Source of the DNA: Methylocella tundrae | Lineage (GTDB): Bacteria > Pseudomonadota > Alphaproteobacteria > Rhizobiales > Beijerinckiaceae | Assembly: GCF_038024855.1 (NCBI RefSeq) | Contig: NZ_CP139089.1 | Span: forward strand, 1,054,001-1,118,000 | Reading direction: 5' to 3' | DNA length: 64,000 bases | Notes under the pieces: model-generated | Databases searched by the model: none | What the model saw: the letters and a program-made list of their open reading frames with translations, nothing else | What the model was told of the DNA's origin: nothing | Program-made: the position numbers and the translations under genes | Shown here: positions 44,801-54,288 of the stretch, in pieces | Layout: every line of letters begins with the position of its first letter | How positions within the stretch are numbered: the stretch's first letter is position 1

Positions 44801-47564
44801 CCAGCCCTTCGACCGGCGCTCCCTTGGCGTCCACCGCGAGAATCTGCGCATCGATCGGGCCGGGTTTTGGCTGATAGCGGGGCGTCTTGACGCCGAGCAC
44901 GAAGGCCGGCAGCGCGACGACGGACACGAGATTGCGCACCTCGACGTCGTCTTCGCCGGTAACGGTCGCCTCGATCTGATAGCGGCGCGGCTGCGCGGTC
45001 GGCTCGGCGGACGGATCGAAACTGATTTTCGCCGCTCCCCCGGAATCGAGCGTCCCGTCGCGTTCGAGCACGGGCGTCGATTTGAACTTGCCCTCGCTCG
45101 AAAAGCGCGCATCGGTCGAGAAGAACCAGCCCTCGCGGCCGGGGGGAGTCCAGGCATAAGGAAACTGGCTCGCGCGCCATTTGATCGGCCGATCGGCGAC
45201 GAGGCCGCCAGCGAAATAGCGCGCTATGACATCGACCGAAAATTCGCCGTCAAGCGCGACCGTTTGCGGCGCATTGAGCAGAACCTCGAAGGTCGGCAGC
45301 CGATAGGCTTCCTTCTTGAACGGAAAATCGCCGCAGGAGGTTTGAGCATCGTTCGAAGCCGCGGCGTCGCCATCATCCTCCGCCTCGGCGCCTTTGGCTT
45401 TCGGCTCGGCCGCGTCCGGCTCAAATCTGACGGAATAGTCGCCAGTCGCTGGCGTTGGCGCATCGAATTTCTGATAGACATTGCCGGTCTCGTCGATCTT
45501 GACCGGCAGGCGCCATTCCTGGCCGCCAGGTCCCGTTACGACCAGCGTCCCGCCGCCATTTGCAAGGCTGAGCGCTCCACCCTTGTAGCCGCGCACATAG
45601 CCCTTGATATGGACCGGCTCCTCGGGCCGGTAGATCGGGCGCTCGGTGAACAGATGGCAAAGGATACGCGGCGGCTCATCGCGGACGACGGCGGGATCGA
45701 CGGTCCAGGCGAGCCACGGCTCCTCGGGCCTCGTCCAATTCTCCCGCGCATATTGCGCAGGACCGTTTTCAGGATCGAGCGCCAGCACGTCCAGCCCTTT
45801 GGCGACGAAGATGCGCCTGATGCGCGCCTCGACCCTTTTGGCGAGGTCCCATGTGAAGGCGCCGTCCTTATCGGTGCGTCCCGCGACAAGGGAGACATAT
45901 TTATCGTCGCGCAGCCCTTCGAGACGGATTTCGGCGCCTTCCACGGGCTTCGCCGTCGAGAGCGAAGTGACGAAGAAACGCACGCGATCTGGCTCCTCGA
46001 CGGCGCTAAGGCTCAAATCCGTGACCTCGACGCGCATCCAGCTGCGCTTGCCGCCTGTCAGCGGACGCATGCCGACAAGGTAGGCGCCGGGTTCGCCCAC
46101 GCCCTTGATTTTGGCGAAGAGCGGCTGGAGATCGAGGCCGAACTTCGCTCTGCCGCCCCCTCTTTGGATCGGCAGAGCCCGGAGCTCCGAAACGGCCGGT
46201 GATCCAAGGGCGCCGATCCGCGCCGCAATGGCCGCGGCGTCTGCGTCCTTGTCATCGCTCCATGTGCCGGGCGCATTGCCCGGAAGCGGCGGCTCCGCCG
46301 CGTCATCGCTGGTGACGCCATCGGCGGGAAAGGGCCAGAAATCGCGAGAAAGCGGATCGATCGCGTAGATGCGCAGATCGACCTTGTCGAAGCCGGAGCC
46401 GCGCATCGGAATGAGCTGCGGTCCGAAGCGCTCGACGATTCCCTGCCGCGCGTCGAAGCCGAGATTCGGCTGCTCCGCCGCAAAGGCGAAACGCTGCAGG
46501 AAAGGCGGTCCCTCGAGAGGACGCTTGCGATCATCGTTGAGCCTTCCGGGCGCTATACGCAGCTCGTAAATCGTGTCGGCCAGAAACCGGCCGGAGAGGC
46601 GCAGATGCGGTCCATCCGCTTCGACGCTGAAACGATCGACGGGCGGCGAAATCCGCAGCGCGTCGCGAGCCTTTGTGATATCGAGCGCCTCCGGCTTCTG
46701 CGAGAATGCGACCACAAGGCTGCGTTGCGCCGCTTTCGACTGCGTCTCGTCGCCGTTCGACTCGGAAGGCGAACAGCGCAGCAGGCCTTCGAGATTGGAG
46801 CGTTCAAGGCCGCGCCCGCAATCCGCCCCTGTCGCGACGAATGGAACGGCGCTCGCCAAGCGAAGCTCGAAGGTCGGCTCGTCGAGCCCCGGCTCGTTGG
46901 AGAGTTTGAGGCGCAAGATCGCGACGCGGCCATCCGGAATGCTGTTTTTCAGCTGGACGAGATAGGATTGACCAGCCTCACCTTTGCTGTGCTGCAGGGG
47001 CAAAATCGTGAAATCCTGCGCCGTCAGAAATTGACCACCAGCTCCAGACAGGCCGGGCGAAGGGCGGATCTCGATCGCAAGCAATCTCGCCAGCGCCTCG
47101 ACATCAAGGGGACCGGCGAAGGTCAGGATGATATGATCGAGATCGGCGATCGGGTCGGCGCGCTCATCGGGGCTCGTCGAGACCGGCTCCGGCAGCAAAG
47201 GGATCAGACGCACATGAAACGTCCCCGCGTCGGGCGCCGCCTCGATTTCCACAGGCTGGAGCGGACGCCACGCGTCCGCCGGGCGAAACTGCAGGGCGCG
47301 CGGCCCGAGCCATTGCCACGCCCCGGGCAGGTTGGGCGTCATTTTAACAAAACGCTCCGGCGCATCCTCGGGGCCGCCTTCTTTCGGCCCGATATCGGCT
47401 TCGAAAAAGAACGTCACGGGGTCCCAGCTGCGCAAAAAATGCTCGGGCACGACGCGCGCGCCATCGGCGCGTTGCAGCACGTCAAGCTGCGGCGCGGGCT
47501 CGGCTGAAGCAACCGACGCCAGCGCCGCTAGGAAGAGGCCGCAAAGGAGAGCCAAACGTTTCAT
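41763..47564 (-). CDS. Bacterial alpha-2-macroglobulin with thioester motif
   Basis: A periplasmic 1933-residue protease trap. The preferred start (MKRLALLCGLFLAALASVASAEPAP, signal peptidase I site after ASA) is preceded by GAGG. An ATG 12 bases earlier overlaps the upstream stop (ATGA) and is the alternative. The order of parts is MG1-type domains, the YVSLVAGRTDKDGAF and FTERPIYRPEEPVHIKGYVRGYK macroglobulin segments, the A2M signature (LPDSLTIFKLRAKAVSGAERFG), and the GCTEQ thioester motif with Cys near residue 1456, followed by an alpha-helical thioester domain (YLVEYPYGC, LVAFWPRARGNVSLTAWAYGFL). No lipobox is seen, unlike E. coli YfhM. It presumably protects the murein-synthesis zone with PbpC. 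Confidence 0.94.
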   Translation of the reverse strand: MKRLALLCGLFLAALASVASAEPAPQLDVLQRADGARVVPEHFLRSWDPVTFFFEADIGPKEGGPEDAPERFVKMTPNLPGAWQWLGPRALQFRPADAWRPLQPVEIEAAPDAGTFHVRLIPLLPEPVSTSPDERADPIADLDHIILTFAGPLDVEALARLLAIEIRPSPGLSGAGGQFLTAQDFTILPLQHSKGEAGQSYLVQLKNSIPDGRVAILRLKLSNEPGLDEPTFELRLASAVPFVATGADCGRGLERSNLEGLLRCSPSESNGDETQSKAAQRSLVVAFSQKPEALDITKARDALRISPPVDRFSVEADGPHLRLSGRFLADTIYELRIAPGRLNDDRKRPLEGPPFLQRFAFAAEQPNLGFDARQGIVERFGPQLIPMRGSGFDKVDLRIYAIDPLSRDFWPFPADGVTSDDAAEPPLPGNAPGTWSDDKDADAAAIAARIGALGSPAVSELRALPIQRGGGRAKFGLDLQPLFAKIKGVGEPGAYLVGMRPLTGGKRSWMRVEVTDLSLSAVEEPDRVRFFVTSLSTAKPVEGAEIRLEGLRDDKYVSLVAGRTDKDGAFTWDLAKRVEARIRRIFVAKGLDVLALDPENGPAQYARENWTRPEEPWLAWTVDPAVVRDEPPRILCHLFTERPIYRPEEPVHIKGYVRGYKGGALSLANGGGTLVVTGPGGQEWRLPVKIDETGNVYQKFDAPTPATGDYSVRFEPDAAEPKAKGAEAEDDGDAAASNDAQTSCGDFPFKKEAYRLPTFEVLLNAPQTVALDGEFSVDVIARYFAGGLVADRPIKWRASQFPYAWTPPGREGWFFSTDARFSSEGKFKSTPVLERDGTLDSGGAAKISFDPSAEPTAQPRRYQIEATVTGEDDVEVRNLVSVVALPAFVLGVKTPRYQPKPGPIDAQILAVDAKGAPVEGLEMTARLVKRNWTSTLQASDFSQGAAKYVTQIIDETLAEQKVRSAKDAQKLAFEAKDAGVYLVELEAADKTGRRQQVSVDFFVGGDTPVTFARAPAQTAEVTTDKEAYAPGEAATLIVQSPFQNARALAIIEDPSGHFGADWVEISNGFGRYQVPLAVRDMPKLAVHFLIMRGRLPNADSDPSAPFDQGKPITIAATKWITVTPVKNIVTVSLDYPQKARPAQEVEVTLKLTDDLGKPIAGEATFWMVDQAVLSLAKERPLDPLQNFIVDRETTMAARDTRNMAFGIIPLEETPGGDAGLDEWGADNNVSVRKNFTPVPIYLPKVIVGADGIAKIKVKLPDSLTIFKLRAKAVSGAERFGFATGEMLIRQDLVAQPALPRFVRNGDSFDAELFGRIVEGPSGTGRASLKAEGLKLAGPAEQSFAWEPNRPARIDFPVSVADAAPGKDSVKLRFTLQRDADQARDAVEIDLPLMPDRQRVTRHEIFDVAAGAVVSLPSVTASLRAGSLQRAVTIAADPTLVRLIAGLNYLVEYPYGCTEQRISLASAALALKPFGAVLAASDLDRRLSDDVHNTIIAISQSVDPDGLVAFWPRARGNVSLTAWAYGFLIAAQKAGEPVDKALSERLATVLKLSLRSDYARLINGEELRERVEALTALAEGGQLDAAYAAELSRRAASMPNVTLAQMTAVAARLPGDDRRIMGALLQDMWSRVQILARNGKQVYAGQAADDGDPEILPSEARSLAEMTRAAALAAPEDSRSRVLRDGLIHLGEGDGWGSTNANSAAVRALAAAWKRPGAEIPISVVEGAATERLVLGADAPVGRVTISGAGEVRIENGGGAPAVVLADAAYLPAEPGYLAQASSQGFVVTRKSYRVPADGAPLEAIAPDQDGALRLKRGDIVEEIVELVNPQDRVHVAISLPLAAGLDPLNPNLATAPREAAPSLDPTLAPAWTAFNDDKVFYAYDTLPKGNYRFAFRAKAIVAGSFTQPPGEAETMYQAGIYGASAGRRIIIAR

Positions 47565-47572
47565 GATGGTCC

Positions 47573-50500
47573 TCATGGCGCGCGGGTTGGCCTTAATCCG
47601 ACGAGTTCGAGATAATGCTCCGCGACGTCGGGCGGAGGTCCGTTTGAGGGCGGCGTCAGCCCGACGAGGGCGGGACGAACGACCAGCGCCGGGCCGTCCG
47701 CCGGCGCGCGCGCTTCGATCAGATAGCGCCCCGGCTCAACTTGGCGCAATTGCGCCGGGCCTTCCCCCAGACTTCTGCCATTGGCGTCGAGCAGGCGCAC
47801 TTTCGCGCTATCTGGATCAGAGCGCACGCCGACGCCGATCGTTTGCGCGCGCGGCGCGTCAAAGACAAAGAGAGCGGCGCCGCCCGGCGCCAGCGCGCGC
47901 GCCTCGCCGACGCCTTCGTTTATGGGAATAAGCGGGCTCAAGGTGACCTCCAGGGAGCCCGAGAGCGCCCCGTCGTGGGGCGAATAGACGCGCAGCCGCG
48001 CCTCTCCGGCTTCGACATAGGCGTGAAACTCGGCGCCGGCCGGAAACAATTCGGGATCGCCTTTCGCATCCTTCTGGCTCAGCGCCAGAATCACCGGCGC
48101 GGTGGAGCGCGCGTTGAGCAGCATCGGCGTCGCGGGCGCGAGCGCCAGCGTCATCGCCTGTCCCTCCAGCGAGACTGTTCGCGGCGGCTCGATCTTTTGC
48201 GGCTCCGTCGCGGGCCATGGCGATTTTTCGTCATTCTCGATCCAGGCGGCGACGAGCCCGGCGTCATGATCGAGAATGAGTTCGCCAGGCCCCGGCAGGA
48301 TCAGCGAGCCGCCCTTCAAAACGGCGCCATCATCGCTGATGAAGGCGGCGCGCGCGCCCGCGGCGATGAGACGATCGCCTGCCGCGGCCTCGACCCTCAG
48401 CGACATCGAGCCCGCGGCGCCTGAAAAGAGCTTTCTTGCCTCGCCCGTAGCGAGCGGTTTGTCATCCGTTGCCGGAGTGACTGCGAATGCAACAGACGAA
48501 GCCTCAGCGCCGATGTTGACAAAGAGGATATTCGCCCAGCCGCCCGAGAGCCGGCGTGAGACCGCGCGGGCGCCGCCCCAGACCGTCGTCGCGCGATCGC
48601 CGCCGCTGAGGAAAGCAGCGGCGCCGGGCGCGAGATTGACTTCGATCTCCTTGGGGGCGCCGGCAATACGCACAAGCTGGGCGGTTCGCGGCGCAAGCGT
48701 CGCGGCATATTGCGCATCCGTTTGCGCCATCGGCTCGGCGGTGAGGTCGAAGGCCTCAAGATCGAGGCGCAACGGGCCGCCCGGGCCAGCGTTCCAGATG
48801 CGCAGAGGCTCGCCTCCGTTCAACGCCAGCGCGCCAGCGATCGGCCCGGCAGGCGCAACCCCCATCCCTTTGCCTGCGGAAAGACCCGGCTGGCCGTAAC
48901 TTGATTGCGCGCGCCAGACCCGCAGACTTCCCGCCCCGGCTATCGGCTGCGACAAGGTCGCGACGTCGCCACTCGCAAGGTCGAGCGCGATATTTTTTGT
49001 CGTCGAGGGAATGGCGCCGAGTTCGACCGGGCTGCTTTCGCCGCCTCTTTTGACGAGCCACAAGCGCTCTGACTGCGGGGCGATGACGCCGCTTTTGACC
49101 GGCGCGAGCATATGGCCGAAGGCCGATCCTGCGCGCAGGCCGTCCGGCGCCTGCGTCAGGAGGAGAAGACTCTTGGCCTCCGCACTGACCGCCGCGACCT
49201 CCACCGGCGGCTCCAATCCTTCGATCGGGATCTTTTCAAGCCCGACTTGACCCGGACCTTGTATGGTCCCGCTCACCGCCCGTGCGGCTAAAAGGATGGA
49301 TGCGTCGCCATTGGCTGGCCAGACGGTGACGCGCCACGGACGGCTCCCATCGCCGTCGGAGGGAGCCGCGACCACGGGCGTTCGTCCACGCTCGAAGCCG
49401 ACGGAGCGCCATTGCCCGTCTGCATCCCGCCGCTCCAGGGAAAGGACGGCGTCGGTCAAGGATTGCGCCGCGACGACCAGCAAAGCGCCTTCCTCGACCG
49501 CGGGTAAAGCCAGTTGATGCGCCCCCGACCCTGCCACCGTCGCCGCACCCGTAAGGTCGAGGTCGGAGCCCTGCAGCGTTTCCGGCAGATCGAGATGCAA
49601 TTCGACTTTCGTCCGCCGTTGATCCGCTTCAGGATGATCGGCGTCATCTTGCACGGAGTCGTCTGGCCCGGTTGCGTCAGAGTCCTCTGCGCCAACCACC
49701 TGATCGTCCGGTGACGCTCCATCCGATGGCGCCTCATCCGCCGTGTCATCGTCGCTTGGCTCATCGCGGGCCTCGCTCGACGCCGCCTCAGTTTTCATTG
49801 CTGCAAGGTCGAGGCGGTAGGAACCGGCCGGCAATTGGCGCGAAAGCGAGATATTCCAATCGTCGACGCGGCCGTTCAATCGTTCGATGATTTGTCCGGC
49901 GCCATCTCTCAGGGCTCCTGCTAATTCAATGGCGCCGAAGCTCGTCACGCTGACGATCCGATCGGCCCCAATGGCAAACGGAACGCTGGCGGGAAGCTCA
50001 ATGAGGCGTGCGGCGCCTGGCTGCAGCTCCAGCGACTTCAGCGCGAGTTCGTAATCCAGCCGGTCGTTGCGGCCGATGCCGCGGGCGTCAATCTCATAAT
50101 CGCCCGGTTGCAACTCTCCTTCGAAGCCATGCTTGAATATGATTTTCGCGATTGAACCGGATCGTTCGCCAAATCCCAGAAGCTCCGCGCTCATGCCGTC
50201 GCTGACGTCGAGCGTGACATGCGAAGGTCCCTTGAGCGAAAAGGTCCAGCGGTCGGGTTCGCGCGGCGCATCCGCGACCACCGGCTCGCGCCATTGAAAT
50301 TTCTGCGCGACATCAAAACGGAGCGCGTGCGGACCATGACCTTGCGGCGCGGCCTCGTCGACGACTTCGCTGAAGCGCGCCACAACGCGCGCATCCATTT
50401 CGACGGGAGGCACGACGAGCCGGTAGCGGCCCTTCTCTATTTTTTGCTCCAACGTCGCCAAGGGGCCCGGCGGCGTCAGCGGCCAACCGTCGGCGTCTTC

Positions 50501-53101
50501 GAGCCGGGCGGGAAAATCCTTCCCAAGCGAGTAGAGATCGAGGCGATAGGTCGCCGTCCTCGGCGCGTCGACCGTGAAAACCGCGCCCTTCCCTTGCATC
50601 AGCGCCGCGCGGGCGCTTTGCCCGGGAGCAAGGCCCCCGGCGTCATTCAGGCTCGCACGGTGGGCGATAAGTCCAAGATGGCCCTCGGAGTCCGAGGCCT
50701 TGACCGTCACGCGATATGATCCCGCCCGAAGATAGCTTTGCAGAAGCGCGTTATGGCCGGCTCCATTGTCTTTCGCCCGATCGATCGCCGGGATGAATGT
50801 CGTGCCGATGGTGGCGGATGTCTTGAGGCGGCCAAGCGTTTCGATGCGATAAAGGCCGCCTTCTGCAACATCGAGACGAAAGGCGCGGCTTTCGTCGCGG
50901 GCGAGATCAAAAAACTGCGGTTCCTCCGGCGCGAGGCGCGGAAGGCTGGCCGGCGTCGCCACAACTGGGAGTTCGGACGGCGGCGCGACTTTCGACCATG
51001 TGAGGATAACCCGCCGATTAAGTCGGGACGCGGGAATCGTCGCGGTGAGCGTACGGCCGTCTTTGTCGGCGGTCTCATTCGTGAGGATAATGGCGATGGG
51101 CCGGCCATTGACGTCGGCGGCGGCGATGGCGCCTCCAGGCGGCGCTCGCAGCGGCACAAGAAAAGCCCCCGGCACAGCATCCGCCGCGGCCTTCAAGGGC
51201 GCCGCCTTCGCCGCTGGCTTGCCGGCCGATTGATTGGATGGCTTCTGAGCGCCCGGGCCGGTCGCCTTTGAGGCCGGCCTTTCAGGCGCGGTTCCGGCCG
51301 CCGGCCTTTTCGGCGGCAGTGGCGGCGGCGCGGGAGCCTCCTCGTTCACCGCTGGCGGCGGCGTTTCGATCTGCGCCTGCTGTTCGATGATGAGAGGGCC
51401 CGCGCCAAGATCAGCCGGTAGTTTTCGCGCACGCGGCCCAAGCGCGAGATTGGGGCCGCTGTTGCCGAAGATCTGATAATAGGCGCCCTTGTCAAAATTC
51501 CGCAGCCCGAAGTCGATCACCGTGCGGCTCGGCAAAGGAGAGGGCGCTGGCGCCAGGCCCGGCTGGCCAAAGATCAAGTCGATGACGCCAACCGCGTCGC
51601 GAACCGGCTCCAGCTTCAGCGTGTACCAACCGGCCTCGACGTCCCATTGCTGCGGTATTTTTCCGTCCGCGCGCGGCGCGTTGGTCCCGAGCAAGGGCTC
51701 GAGGACGGCGCGAACCCCGATTCCTTGCGTGCTCAATGCGACGGGACCGGAATTGGCGATCTCGAAAATCAGGCTCGAGGGGCCTCGCAGATTGAATTTG
51801 GCGCGCCACGCCTCCCCACGCGCGATGCGCAGCGCCTTGGACGCGACGACGCTGCCCTTGCCCTTGGTGAAACGCGCCAGCAGCACGGTCGCCGGCAGTT
51901 CGTCGCCGCCCTCGCCTGTGACGTCAACGGCGACGAGATGAGGTCCCGGCGCGTCGACCCGCAATGTGTCGGAGGGATTTAAGGCGCGCAACCGAAAAGC
52001 CTGCCCTTGCAGCCCGCTGACTTCGGCGGTGGCGGGCTCGTCGCCCTTGGCGGCGACGGTCAGCGCCGCGACGGGCTGGCGGCTCGCCTTGGCGATGACC
52101 GCGATTTCCGGCGAAGCATTGCCCCGCGCAACGCTGAGCTGCGCTGGCGCCGGCTCGTCAAGCTCAAGCCGGACATAGGTCGCGGGTGGCGGAATCGTGA
52201 AACGCAGGGAGCCGATGGGGCCTATCGAGCCTTCGAACCAGCCGCCAACCAGGCTTTGCGGCTGTCCGACGCGAATGTGCAAAGGGCTTTTGAGATTTCC
52301 ATCGGCCCAGACGGATGGCGCGCCGCCATAGGCCGTGACGAGATAAAGTCCCGGCTCAGCGGCGCCCTCGACGCGCAGGCGCGCCATCGGATGTCCGGCC
52401 TCGGGCTCGACCGTCGCAATCGCTGGCTTCAGATCGACCAGATCCGTTCCATTGCGCCACAGCCGCAGGTCTCCCAGCGCCCGTCCGACCGCCTCGACCG
52501 AGACCTTCTCGCCCGGGCTGACGACGATCCAGTAGGAACGCTGCGCCAGATCGCCAAGTTCAGCGCTGTCCTCGCCGCCGCGCAACAGGTCGGCTTTCGC
52601 CACGCCGGCGCTGTGGAACGGCAAGACGGCGAGCTTTGCTTCGCCGATTGCGCCTTTGGCGCCAAGGCTGCGCAGCCGATAGACGCCGCGATCAAGCAGT
52701 ACGTCGAGACGCCCGTCCCGGACGCCCTGTTCTCCCGCGATCTCGCCAGGGCCTGTCATCATGTCGACAAGCTGCAAGGCGACGCCGGCGCCGCTTTGAG
52801 CGCGGATGGACAATCGCCCCGGCGTTTCGACGGTGAGAAGCGTCGTCTCGTCCGTGGCTGCGGAGACGCTGGCGCGCGCGAGCCGGGCGGCGGGATCGGC
52901 CGGAGCTGGCGGAAGCTTGTCTCTTTCGAGCTTGGCGCACAGCGCGGCGTCAGCGGCGCCCGGCTTTTGACAATCTGGCGCCTGAGCCAGAGCCGCCAGG
53001 GGAAGCGCCCACCCGATCGCCAGCGTCAGCACTGGCGCAATGGCGCCTCGCCGACGACGGAGGAAAGCGCAAGCTGCGCGGAATTGACCGAACAGGCTCA
53101 T
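47573..53101 (-). CDS. Giant secreted protein of unknown function coupled to the macroglobulin gene
   Basis: I do not recognise a family. The start is set at the second of two adjacent ATGs, six bases after GAGGAGG; the first (53104) is possible. The 1842-residue protein has a basic N-terminus, then a signal peptide (PVLTLAIGWALPLAALAQAP), a short Cys pair (DCQKP, ALCAKLE), and then an almost Cys-free series of beta-rich, Gly/Asp/Pro-rich stretches reminiscent of repeated immunoglobulin-like or pre-peptidase-type domains (many G-x-Y-R/L endings, such as GVYRLRSLG, AGWYTLKLEP, GSYRVTVKA, GRYLIEARA). An Ala/Pro/Lys linker lies at ~575-640 and a strongly acidic Asp-rich linker at ~1120-1170. Its stop overlaps the upstream alternative start of the macroglobulin, so the two are coupled. 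It is probably periplasmic. Confidence 0.85.
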   Translation of the reverse strand: MSLFGQFRAACAFLRRRRGAIAPVLTLAIGWALPLAALAQAPDCQKPGAADAALCAKLERDKLPPAPADPAARLARASVSAATDETTLLTVETPGRLSIRAQSGAGVALQLVDMMTGPGEIAGEQGVRDGRLDVLLDRGVYRLRSLGAKGAIGEAKLAVLPFHSAGVAKADLLRGGEDSAELGDLAQRSYWIVVSPGEKVSVEAVGRALGDLRLWRNGTDLVDLKPAIATVEPEAGHPMARLRVEGAAEPGLYLVTAYGGAPSVWADGNLKSPLHIRVGQPQSLVGGWFEGSIGPIGSLRFTIPPPATYVRLELDEPAPAQLSVARGNASPEIAVIAKASRQPVAALTVAAKGDEPATAEVSGLQGQAFRLRALNPSDTLRVDAPGPHLVAVDVTGEGGDELPATVLLARFTKGKGSVVASKALRIARGEAWRAKFNLRGPSSLIFEIANSGPVALSTQGIGVRAVLEPLLGTNAPRADGKIPQQWDVEAGWYTLKLEPVRDAVGVIDLIFGQPGLAPAPSPLPSRTVIDFGLRNFDKGAYYQIFGNSGPNLALGPRARKLPADLGAGPLIIEQQAQIETPPPAVNEEAPAPPPLPPKRPAAGTAPERPASKATGPGAQKPSNQSAGKPAAKAAPLKAAADAVPGAFLVPLRAPPGGAIAAADVNGRPIAIILTNETADKDGRTLTATIPASRLNRRVILTWSKVAPPSELPVVATPASLPRLAPEEPQFFDLARDESRAFRLDVAEGGLYRIETLGRLKTSATIGTTFIPAIDRAKDNGAGHNALLQSYLRAGSYRVTVKASDSEGHLGLIAHRASLNDAGGLAPGQSARAALMQGKGAVFTVDAPRTATYRLDLYSLGKDFPARLEDADGWPLTPPGPLATLEQKIEKGRYRLVVPPVEMDARVVARFSEVVDEAAPQGHGPHALRFDVAQKFQWREPVVADAPREPDRWTFSLKGPSHVTLDVSDGMSAELLGFGERSGSIAKIIFKHGFEGELQPGDYEIDARGIGRNDRLDYELALKSLELQPGAARLIELPASVPFAIGADRIVSVTSFGAIELAGALRDGAGQIIERLNGRVDDWNISLSRQLPAGSYRLDLAAMKTEAASSEARDEPSDDDTADEAPSDGASPDDQVVGAEDSDATGPDDSVQDDADHPEADQRRTKVELHLDLPETLQGSDLDLTGAATVAGSGAHQLALPAVEEGALLVVAAQSLTDAVLSLERRDADGQWRSVGFERGRTPVVAAPSDGDGSRPWRVTVWPANGDASILLAARAVSGTIQGPGQVGLEKIPIEGLEPPVEVAAVSAEAKSLLLLTQAPDGLRAGSAFGHMLAPVKSGVIAPQSERLWLVKRGGESSPVELGAIPSTTKNIALDLASGDVATLSQPIAGAGSLRVWRAQSSYGQPGLSAGKGMGVAPAGPIAGALALNGGEPLRIWNAGPGGPLRLDLEAFDLTAEPMAQTDAQYAATLAPRTAQLVRIAGAPKEIEVNLAPGAAAFLSGGDRATTVWGGARAVSRRLSGGWANILFVNIGAEASSVAFAVTPATDDKPLATGEARKLFSGAAGSMSLRVEAAAGDRLIAAGARAAFISDDGAVLKGGSLILPGPGELILDHDAGLVAAWIENDEKSPWPATEPQKIEPPRTVSLEGQAMTLALAPATPMLLNARSTAPVILALSQKDAKGDPELFPAGAEFHAYVEAGEARLRVYSPHDGALSGSLEVTLSPLIPINEGVGEARALAPGGAALFVFDAPRAQTIGVGVRSDPDSAKVRLLDANGRSLGEGPAQLRQVEPGRYLIEARAPADGPALVVRPALVGLTPPSNGPPPDVAEHYLELVGLRPTRAP

Positions 53102-53378
53102 CATCCCCCTCCTCGCGTAAATTCTTTCCGGCGACAAAGCCGAATGTGCGCACGGACTATGGTCCGAAGCTAGCCGTGTTTGGAGCATCTTTTGTGAATT
53201 CTCGCGGACGCTATGGAACAAATCGGCTCCCATGGAGTGTTGACGCCAAATCGGACGATCGCGGAATGGCGATGGAGCGCATAAGCTGACCAGCTCGTCC
53301 GATTCGGCGCAATCTCACAAGGATACGCTGGCGACAATCAGGCTGCGCGAACCTAGATCAATCGCGCCGGAGGCATAG

Positions 53379-54224
53379 ATGGACTATCGCAAGACATTCT
53401 TTGTCGAACCCGATCGAAAGCTCAAACTGAACGATCTCGATCCCGCTTCAACGCCGGGATTAGACACAAAGGAGCAGGCGACGGACGCGACCGAGGCCGC
53501 GCGGCAAAGGCTCGCGCACCAGCAGAACCTGCTCTATGCAGAGAAAAAGCATTCGCTTCTGATCGTCCTGCAAGGCACTGACGCCGCCGGCAAGGATGGC
53601 GTGATCGCCCGCGCATTCGCATCCTTCAATGCGCAAGGCGTCGCCGTCGCCAATTTCAAGGAGCCGACGTCCGTCGAACTGGCGCATGATTTTCTCTGGC
53701 GCGTGCATCCGCATGCGCCAGCCAAGGGATGGGTGGCGATCTTCAATCGTTCGCATTACGAGGAGGTGCTGATTACGCGCGTGCACAAGCTCATCGACGA
53801 AAAGACCGTCATCGAGCGCATTGCGCGCATCCGTGACTTCGAAACCTTGCTCGCTGAGAATGGCGCGACGATTTTGAAATTTTTCCTGCATATCAGCAAG
53901 GAGGAACAGCTCGCCCGCTTCGAGAAGCGGCTGGTCGATCCCGAGCGCAATTGGAAGATCAGCGAAGCCGATTATGCCGAGCTGCCGTTCTGGGACGATT
54001 ATGTGAAAGCGACCGAGGAGGCCCTGAACGCGACCAGCACACACGTGGCGCCGTGGTATGTCATCCCCGCAAACTACAAATGGTTTCGTGACGCCGCAAT
54101 CTCGACGATCGTCGCTGATGCGCTGGAGGATCTCGGCATGCGCTTCCCAAAGCCCTCCGTCGATCTCGACGACATCAGACGAAAATATCACGCCGCCCTG
54201 CTCGCAGAGAAAGCCGGGAAATGA
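53379..54224 (+). CDS. ppk2: Polyphosphate kinase 2, class III type
   Basis: Cytoplasmic polyphosphate:nucleotide phosphotransferase, using polyphosphate to phosphorylate AMP and/or ADP. The 281-residue single-domain protein starts MDYRKTFFVEP, with Walker A QGTDAAGKDG near residue 68, lid and substrate residues in NFKEPTSVELAHDFLWRVH, the FNRSHYEEVL Walker B segment, KFFLHISKEEQ, and STHVAPWYVIPANYKWFRD near the C-terminus. This pattern is that of class III enzymes rather than the longer class I/II ones; which nucleotide is preferred cannot be decided. It stands alone between oppositely oriented units. Confidence 0.93.
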   Translation: MDYRKTFFVEPDRKLKLNDLDPASTPGLDTKEQATDATEAARQRLAHQQNLLYAEKKHSLLIVLQGTDAAGKDGVIARAFASFNAQGVAVANFKEPTSVELAHDFLWRVHPHAPAKGWVAIFNRSHYEEVLITRVHKLIDEKTVIERIARIRDFETLLAENGATILKFFLHISKEEQLARFEKRLVDPERNWKISEADYAELPFWDDYVKATEEALNATSTHVAPWYVIPANYKWFRDAAISTIVADALEDLGMRFPKPSVDLDDIRRKYHAALLAEKAGK

Positions 54225-54288
54225 TCGCATCCACGACGTCCGTGCTCTCACCGCGAAAGATCGCCGGATCAAGAGCGCAAGATCGAGC

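Noticed and set aside
44154..46202. A 682-codon open frame on the plus strand opposite the macroglobulin gene
   Set aside because: It is antisense to a clear 1933-residue protein with signal peptide and thioester motif. Its translation is Arg/Asp/Gly-rich without motifs, as expected from high-GC shadow frames.
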